This document shows, in pieces, positions 18,101 through 27,100 of a DNA stretch of 64,000 nucleotides. Origin of the DNA: JALQUL01 sp040382935 (GTDB taxonomy: Bacteria; Pseudomonadota; Gammaproteobacteria; Burkholderiales; Burkholderiaceae_C); NCBI GenBank assembly GCA_040382935.1, contig JBEIEP010000005.1, positions 37,285-101,284 of the forward strand, written 5' to 3'. Every line of letters begins with the position of its first letter. Within the stretch, counting starts at the first letter, position 1. A program made the translations under genes and the position numbers. Below the pieces are notes generated by a model, which was not told the origin of the DNA, made no database searches, and saw nothing but the letters and a program-made list of their open reading frames with translations.

Positions 18101-21100
18101 AGTCAATTTGCTAAATGTTATCGATATTGGTAGAATTGAAGTGAAATTCGCTACCATCTTGGATGCGGCTTTCTCAGTGCGAATAGGCACTGAGGATATG
18201 ATGATGTTGGATGCACATGATGTTGATCTGGTTAGTGTAGGTGGTATGCAGCTATCTGGCAGGAAAGAATATATTATTCAAAAAGGCGTGCACGCTAACA
18301 TTGGCTCCAATTTTGTTAGGACATATAGTGGATTGGGTCGTGAGATAATTATTGACTCCTTTGAGAATGTTGTTGGAACTGAGTTTAATGACCATTTGAT
18401 AGGTGGCTCTGATGATAATTTACTCAGAGGGGAAGAAGGAAATGATTATCTTGAAGGTCTGCAAGGAGACGATACACTTGATGGATCTAATGGAGATGAC
18501 ATTTTAATTGGTGGCGACGGAAACGATTATTTGTTTGGACTTGATGGTGCCGATACCTTGGTAGGTGGAGATGGTAATGACAATTTAGTCGAAAGCCTAT
18601 CAGAAGATGAGGTGAACTCTCTTGACGGGGGAGACGGGATTGATACGCTTGATTATGGTGCTAAACGTGCCGCGCAGTCTAGTGCCTCTCTTGTGTCCAC
18701 TGTTGGCCTGTCAGAGTTTTTATCTGCAGCCAGTTCGGATACCCGCGTTGTCTCGCCGTCGCTTTCTGAATACTCCGAAAAGTCTTTGATTGAAGCTGGA
18801 ATTTTTCATCTTTCTGAAAACTTTACGTATCAGATTGAGATAAAAGTTAAAATAAATAGTACTGATAAAGAATCTATTGGGTTTTTTATTGGTGATGTAT
18901 TTATTAAGCTAAATGATTCAGATTTGACACTGATTGAAGATAATGCATATCTAGTTTCACTTCAGTACCATCACCTAACAGAAGGATTGTTTTTACTGGG
19001 TTTTAGTCAGGCTAATGATTTGAATCTGGCGATTCTTGAAAGTAAGGTAACAGCATTGGGCATCAATGTAGATTTGTCTGGCGGTGAAGTAATTAAATAT
19101 GGTTCAGGCAACGGTTCGGTAGACAAAATTAAAGGTATTGAAAATATAATTGGAACAATTCTCGCAGATTCTTTGATTGGCGATAATAATAATAACTATT
19201 TTGACGGTGCAGATGGTGATGATCTGCTGAGTGGTGGTGATGGAAACGATGTTCTAGTTGGTGGGAGAGGAAATAATACTTTGCTTGGAGACAAAGGAGA
19301 TGATGAATTTCTTCAGTCCCTCCGATCCGATGGGGTTAATGTAATAGATGGTGGTGAAGATTCTGATACGATTGATTATTCTGATGCTGCCATTCATGGG
19401 AACTACATTCTTGCCCGTATCGCATTGATTGATTCTCTAAGCAATGATTCATCGAGTGATGAATTTGGTACGCTAGAAGCTACTGATGAAGTTTTACTCA
19501 CTGCAAAGTTGCTGGTAAATGGCGTAGAGGTCTCTGCCACCAGTGTTCTGGTAGATGACAACAGAGGTCGTTTCCTGCAGATTAGTTATAAGCTAAGTGA
19601 CAATCAAGTTATCCGCTCTTTGGAAATTACCTCTGACTTTCCAGCGGTCGATTCCTATATTGCTATTAGCAATAGATCAGCTGAATCTTTTAACAGGACT
19701 TTGATTGATTTTGATAGAGATATTTTTGTTATAGATCAACTGGCCGGTTCCGAGAATTTATTTTGGACCCAAAAAGGTATAAGTGCTAATCTAACTTCCG
19801 GGAATGTTGTTAAAAACTTTGCTTCTTCTACAGAAGCTGGGCTTCCGTTGCAAAATTTTAAAGAACCTGAGAATATCAAATCTAGTGACTACGCAGTTCG
19901 ATTTTTACAAGCCAAACGCAAATTAATTGATGTAAAAATTAACGTAAAAGAACGCCTGAGTTCGGTTGAAAGCGGGTCACAAAATTTTTTGCGTATGACT
20001 GCTAATGCGCCGATACCCACTGATATTATTTTAAATAATTCAATCGAAAATGTAGTGGGTACCATAGTTGATGACGAAATCATAGGTGATCTTAATAACA
20101 ATGTCCTTAAGGGTATGGATGGTGATGATGTTTTAGATGGTGGTGCTGGAGATGATCTATTGGAAGGTGGTCAAGGGGATGACATATCATTTGGTGGAGC
20201 CGGAAGTGATTTGATTGTTGATGGTTTTGGTAATAATTTGTTGTATGGAGGTGATGGTGACGATATTTTTGTTGCGACCCGTAGTGTAGGTGGTATTAAC
20301 TATATTGAAGGTGGCGCTGGCTATGACACGGTCGATTATAGTGAAATTGTTGGTGCTGTTCGATTCCTTACATTTTTTAAGAAATCAAGTTCTATTGAAG
20401 AGTTAGCATCCACGACTTTCTCTTTGTCCTCTCCTGATATTCTTAATCCCATTGTCAAGCAAGTTGCTTTAACTGACGCTGATGAAGAACTACTGTCGAT
20501 TGATTTGGGCAAACTTACTCGTATTGATGGTATTACATTGTTAGCTGGCTTCGCACCTAGTGAAGTTTTTCTTAGCAACGAAAGTCTTCGTTCGCTCACA
20601 GTGCAGCAGATCAAACTGCGCGAGGATGTCGTGACAGTCAAGTCTACGACGGCGCCAGGCTCAGAAGTGGTGTACCGTGTTCTGGGTGGTGTCCATGTTG
20701 ACTTAGGTGTTGGGCGCAGCAAGCGATTGGTGGCTGACGAACAGACCTCTGATTTGGCTTTAGATGGACGGTTCACTGAGGCCTTGTCAGAAGTTGAACG
20801 CGTGGCTGGTACTTATTACTCGGATCGGTTGATCGGTGATCTCAGCGATAACGAACTTATTGGAAACGACGGTGACGATGTTCTGTACGGCATGGATGGT
20901 GCTGACAAATTGCGTGGCGGGAACGGTGACGACGTGCTTGTGGGCGGTGCTGGTGATGACACGTTTTATGGTGGGACCGGGATCGATACGATGAGCGGTG
21001 GTGCCGGTAAATCGATGTTTGTTCAGGGCCTAGAGAATAACGTTGGTGACACTATCCAAGGAGGTGATGGATTGCTCGACCGCAGTACCGTTGATTACAG

Positions 21101-24100
21101 CTCTGCGTTTATTCGAGGTCGGTATTTAAAGTTGGTTTTTTCCGAGAATGTTGATTTAGAGACCATAAAATACGCTGTGATCAGTAATGGAAAATCTGTT
21201 CCGATACATAAATTAGCAGGTTTTAGAGATGGTAGCGCACTGCAGTTGGATCTTGGTGCCAGCTTTACCTATGATGCTATCGCTATTGAGTTTTCCGTAG
21301 CACCAAATCAGTTCTCTATTTTTGCTAGTGATACGGACATGATGAGAATGTCCGAAGAACAGATCAGTTCGATACACGGTGTTTACACCGATAGACACAC
21401 AGGTTCTGGTAAAGTAGTTCGCTTTAATTCTGGTGGTATTGTTGCTGATCTTAATACTCAAAAGGTAGATAAATCCTACCGTTCTTTTCATAGTGACGGC
21501 CAGAAGGCTGCGTCTATGGTTGATATTCTTTCAAATGTTCAAGCAATTGTCGGAACCAACTATGTGGATGAATTGAAAGGGGATTCTTCCGATAACACAT
21601 TCTTTGGTTTGGATGGGGATGATGTTCTGACCGGTGCTGCTGGTGATGATTTCTTGGTAGGCGGCTTTGGCAACGACAGACTCAATGGTGGTGACGGCGA
21701 TGATGTGTTTACGCAATCATTTGAGACGGTTTCTACTGATTCTATAGACGGTGGGTCTGGATCTGATACGGTCTCTTATGGTGCTGTTCAATTAAGTGGT
21801 CGCTACATTATGGTGCGTAGCAATTTGGTTGATTCAAACGACTTGTTTAAGTCTGTTTCGGCTACCATTAAAATTGGCTCTGATGTTATTCAATCGACGA
21901 TTACCTATGGCGATGATTACTCTTGGATGCAGGTGGACTTGGGTGAGTCTATAGTTTTTGATAGTTTTGCACTCAATTTTACTCCAATCTCAAAAAATCC
22001 TGACTTTAATATCTTCTTTAGTAATGATGATTTGACATCATTTTCCACTTCTATCAATGAGGAATTGTCTCATTTGATTTTGAAGAATCAAGTAGCTACA
22101 TCCCAGAAGTTTTCTTTGAGTGCATCCGGTGTTTCGGTTCTATTGAGTGAAAAATTTGTAGCTAGAATTAATCCCTTAATAAAATCGACTGTATACGATT
22201 CGATTGTTGATATAGAAAATGCTGAAGGTACAGCTTATAATGATAACTTATTTGGTACTATTGCTGCGAATAGGCTAAATGGTGGTGGTGGTGCGGATTA
22301 CATTTTTGGGGATGCTGGTGACGATCATTTAGTTGGTGGATTTGGTGCTGATATAATTTTTGGTGGTGAGGGTGATGATGTTATTTTACAGCACATTGAT
22401 ATTGATAGTGATACGGTCGATGGCGAGACTGGGATTGATACTGTTAGCTACCATCATCCTTCACAGGAGCTTTCAGAGGAATATGGAGTTGCAGTTAATC
22501 TTAGTAAAAATGTCGCGGTGAAAATTAGTCCTTTAGGATCTGTGAAAGATTTTATTTACAATTTTGAAAATGTAGTTGGAAGTAATCATCTTGATGTAAT
22601 AATTGGTAATGATTTGATCAATATTATATATGGCATGGATGGCGATGATGAACTTTCAGGCTTGAGTGGCGATGATACAATTTTCGGTGGCCGAGGAGGT
22701 GATGATATTTATGGTGATGCCGGCGACGATATTTTGTATGGCGACGAGGGTGATGACTATTTATATGGCGGCGCTGGCAATGATAAACTAGATGCTGGAA
22801 TGGGTGCTGACTATTTGGATGGTGGTTCTGGGGATGATATTATTATTTATTCTGGCGATGTATTTTTTGATGATATTTATTTCGGAGGAAGTGGAATTGA
22901 TTTAATTGATTATAGTGCTTTTTCTGGATTCCAATATTTTCTGGAAGAGCTTGAGATTGAACGCATTGCTTCAGAAAATATATTTGATGGTGTTTTTATT
23001 AATCTTCAAAGCAATATTGTTTCTTCCCTGTATTGGAGCGGTGTTGGCTACGATGAGGTGTACGAGGTTGAAAACATTGTCGGTTCAAAGTTAAGTGACA
23101 AGTTGCTTGGTGACGAGCAAGATAACAAGTTTTTAGGCGGTGAAGGAGATGACTATTTAGATGGTGGTGAAGGTGATGACGTATTGGATGGTCAATCAGG
23201 CTCTAACCACCTTTTCGGCGGCAGCGGGGACGATACTTTCCTTACCGGCCAAGGTAAGGACCTTATTGATGGTGGCGCGGGTGATGACCTTGTGAATTTG
23301 AAGTCATTTGACTCATTGGCGCTTAACGTCGTTGGTGGGCTTGGGTACGATTCGATTGACTACAGTGTGCCAGCGAGCAGTGCTGGCATTGCTGTGAAGG
23401 GCGTGGTTGTCGACATGGCCAGCAACAGCTGGACGCGTCGCTTTAACGATACCACTGTGGTGGACAAGGTGCGGGAGGTTGAAGATGTGATCGGTACTGC
23501 TTTTGCAGACCTTATCACCGGTGACGATAGGGACAATCAATTGGTAGGCGGTGCTGGAGACGATGTATTGGTGGGCGGTGGCGCAGATGACACTTTGGAC
23601 GGTGGCGTTGGCGCTGATCGACTGGAGGGTGGTCTGGGTAATGATGTTCTTGTTGGTGGGCAAGGGGCTGACACCATGCTTGGGGGCGCCGGAGACGACC
23701 TGTTTGTTCAAGGCACTGCGGGTGATAACGTTGCGGACGATATTGATGGGGGAGAGGGGCTTGATGTTGTTGACTACAGCCGGGCCAGCGACGCGGGTGG
23801 GACGATTTACGTACGGGCACGCGAGGATTCTGGCAAGTACGTGGTTCAAATTTTGGATGTCAACAATCAGTTGATTCGTCAGGACAATCTCTCTGGTATT
23901 GAGGGGGTGGTTGGTGCCGGGGCTGCTGATTCCTTGGTGGGTAGCTCGGTTGCCAATTATTTAGAAGGTATGGGTGGAGACGACGAGATTTTTGGTTTGG
24001 GCGGCAACGACGTTTTGATAGGCGGCATGGGTACTGACCGCGTTGATGGCGGCGACGGCGACGACGAAATCGTGCAGCATGTGCAAGCGGGCGTTACCGA

Positions 24101-27100
24101 TACCATAGACGGCGGGGCGGGTGTCGACACGGTCGATTACAGTGCTTTGGTTTTACCCAAAACCGGTGTGGAATTGCTCCGCAATGGTGATCTTTCTGAG
24201 GTGTTGATCAACGGGCGAGATTCAGATTACGCCTTGGATGCCAGCTTGTTTACAGGCAACGGGTATGCCGAGCAGTTGATGGGCGGTGGTTCGGACTCTG
24301 AGTCTGGCTCTGAAATGATGATGGTGAGCGGGGCAAGGCAGGCCAATTTGGCGTTCTGGAAGCAAGATGTTGATCTGCACGCAGGCTTTACCTATCGTTT
24401 TTCTTACACCGTCAAAGCTTTGGCGGGTGGCAATCCTGCCAGTATCCAGTTAATGGTGGACGCAGAGGCTGCGGGGGCGTCTGTTTCGGTTAATTCTGCG
24501 GGTTGGCAAGACATCGGTATAGAGTTTGTTGCCAAAACCTCAGGCCCGATACGGCTCGCATTGCAAAACAACAATCTGACCGCTGGCGGTAACGAGTTCT
24601 ATCTAAAGAGTCTTGGCCTAGAGTTGGGTTTGGCCAGCGGTATTGAGGCAGACCTTAGCACGGGGACTGTGCATAAGTTTGGTTCCACTTCTGCAATGGG
24701 CGTTGACAGGCTGGTGAGTATTGAGAATGTTGCGGGTACGCAGCTCAACGATACGCTGATGGGGGACGCAAATGACAACACGCTATGGGGCCTTGGTGGT
24801 GACGATCACCTGATAGGGGGCGCAGGCAATGACGTCTTGCATGGCAATGCGGGCACCAACAAGCTAGAAGGCGGTGCTGGGGACGACGTGATTTTCCAAG
24901 GTGTTGAGTCAAAAACCCAAGACGCTATTGACGGTGGCGATGGCATTGATTGGGTCAAGTACTACGATGCCTCCGATGCGGGTGTAAGTAAGGTCGGTGT
25001 CGCGCTGGTGATGTCTGGTAGTTCACTGAGCGCAGACCTTGGCAAGTACCGTGCTGGCCCGACCTTGGTGAACATTGAGAATATCCAGGCAAGCAACCGA
25101 GACGATGCGCTGCATGGCGATGGGCTTGACAACACCCTGTTGGGTATGGGGGGTGACGATGAACTTTACGGCGATGCCGGAGATGACTCGCTCATTGGTG
25201 GCGCTGGCAACGATGTGCTGGCGGGTAACGATGGCGCCGACACCTTGAACGGAGGCCTTGGCAACGATGTATTGCTAGGCGGCGTTGGCAATGACGTATT
25301 GTTTGCGGGTGCTGGTGCCGACCAACTCGATGGTGGCGCAGACGACGACCGATTGGTGTATGTCAACGATGTTGGCTTTGACGATGTTTTTGTCGGTGGT
25401 GATGGCCAGGATACGTTGGACTACTCTGGCTACACTGGATTTACAGACCTAAGTGGAGACTACTTTAGCAGCCGCGCAATTGCCAACACCGCCTCTAAAG
25501 GGGTGTTTGTCGATCTTTTGGCTGGCAAGGCTGGCAGCCTGGGCTGGCAAGGCCTAGGCGAGGACTTGGTATCCGAAGTCGAGAACGTCGTAGGTTCCAG
25601 CCGTGATGATTGGCTGGTAGGGGACACACAGGGCAATAGATTGTCTGGTGGCCAAGGTGATGACCTGCTAGACGGTGGTGAAGGTGACGATATTTTGAAG
25701 GGTGACGCTGGCGACAACGTGCTGGTTGGCGCAGCTGGCAATGACACCTTGTATGCCGGCTCTGGAGATGATGTTCTGGACGGTGGGTCTGGCAACGATG
25801 TGATCTTGGTTGAATCGTTTGACACCGCGTTGCTACGTGTTGATGGCGGCACTGGCGATGACACCATTGATTTTAGCCAAGCCCAGATGGGTTCCGTGGG
25901 TGTAAAAGGGCTGACGATTGATCTTGCTGCCTCATCATTTGTTCGACATGTGGGTAGCCTTGAGATCGCTGACCAAGTGATGGGTGTTGAGCGCATTACA
26001 GGCACCGGCCGCATAGATGTTATCGCTGGGGATGGTGGCGTGAACATTTTGTTGGGAATGGCCGCAGACGATACCCTCTCGGGTGCTGGGGGCGATGATG
26101 TCTTGGATGGTGGTGCTGGCGTTGACCAACTGGATGGCGGCCAGGGCGACGATGTGCTCATAGGCGGAGCAGGGTCGGATACGGTTTTTGGTGGGGCAGG
26201 CAATGACACCTTGCGCCAAGACGACGAGTGGGTCGGTGGCGATCGTCTTGATGGGGGCGCGGGCGTCGATAGCGTGGACTACAGCGCGATTGGCTCACAA
26301 GAGGTGCCCGTTCAACTGAAGGCCAACTTGTCGGGAGTCCAACAAGTTCAATGGCTGAGCGTCTCTGGCGAGTCCTTGGGAGTTGACCAGTTGTTTGGTA
26401 TTGAAAACCTAACAGGCGGCCAACACCATGACGTGTTGATCGGCAATGACCAGTCCAACCGGCTGGATGGTTCTGATGGCAATGACGTCATTGTGGGTGG
26501 GCGCGGTAATGACACCCTGATAGGTGGTGGCGGTGCGGACACGATTGAAGGCGGAGATGGCGACGACATCATCTTGCAAAATCTTGAAGTGGGCGTGCAA
26601 GACCAAATCGATGGTGGCGCAGGGTTTGACGTGCTCGATTACAGCGCAGACGAGGCCCAGAGCGCCGGTAAACAGGACGCCTCGGCGCTTGGTGTTGAGG
26701 TGAATCTGGCTTTGGGTACGGCAAATACGTATGGCAACTCTGACCCCAAGGACACAGACCGTTTACGCAACATTGAGCACGTTGTAGGCAGTCAATTTGA
26801 CGACAGGTTGACTGGCGACGCATCGTTCAACGAGCTGTCCGGCTCGGGCGGCGATGATCTGGTTGACGGTGGTGCAGGAGACGATGTACTCGGTGGTGGA
26901 GATGGCAATGACCGCTTGCTAGGTGGCCAGGGCAACGATGTGCTGCGCGGTGGAACTGGTCAAGATGACCTTGACGGCGGAGACGGTGACGATTTACTGG
27001 TGCATTCGGGCGACTTTCAGTTTGACGACGTTTATGTGGGTGGCTCGGGCCTAGACACGATTAGTTATCGGGACAGCGGCTTGGCGGGCGTCAACGTGGA

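Noticed and set aside
25460..26209. A 249-codon minus-strand frame rich in Ser, Pro and Ala, with many similar antisense frames along the RTX gene
   Set aside because: Its sequence is simply the complement of the GGxGxD repeats, which gives Pro/Ser-rich antisense frames everywhere; no independent start signals.
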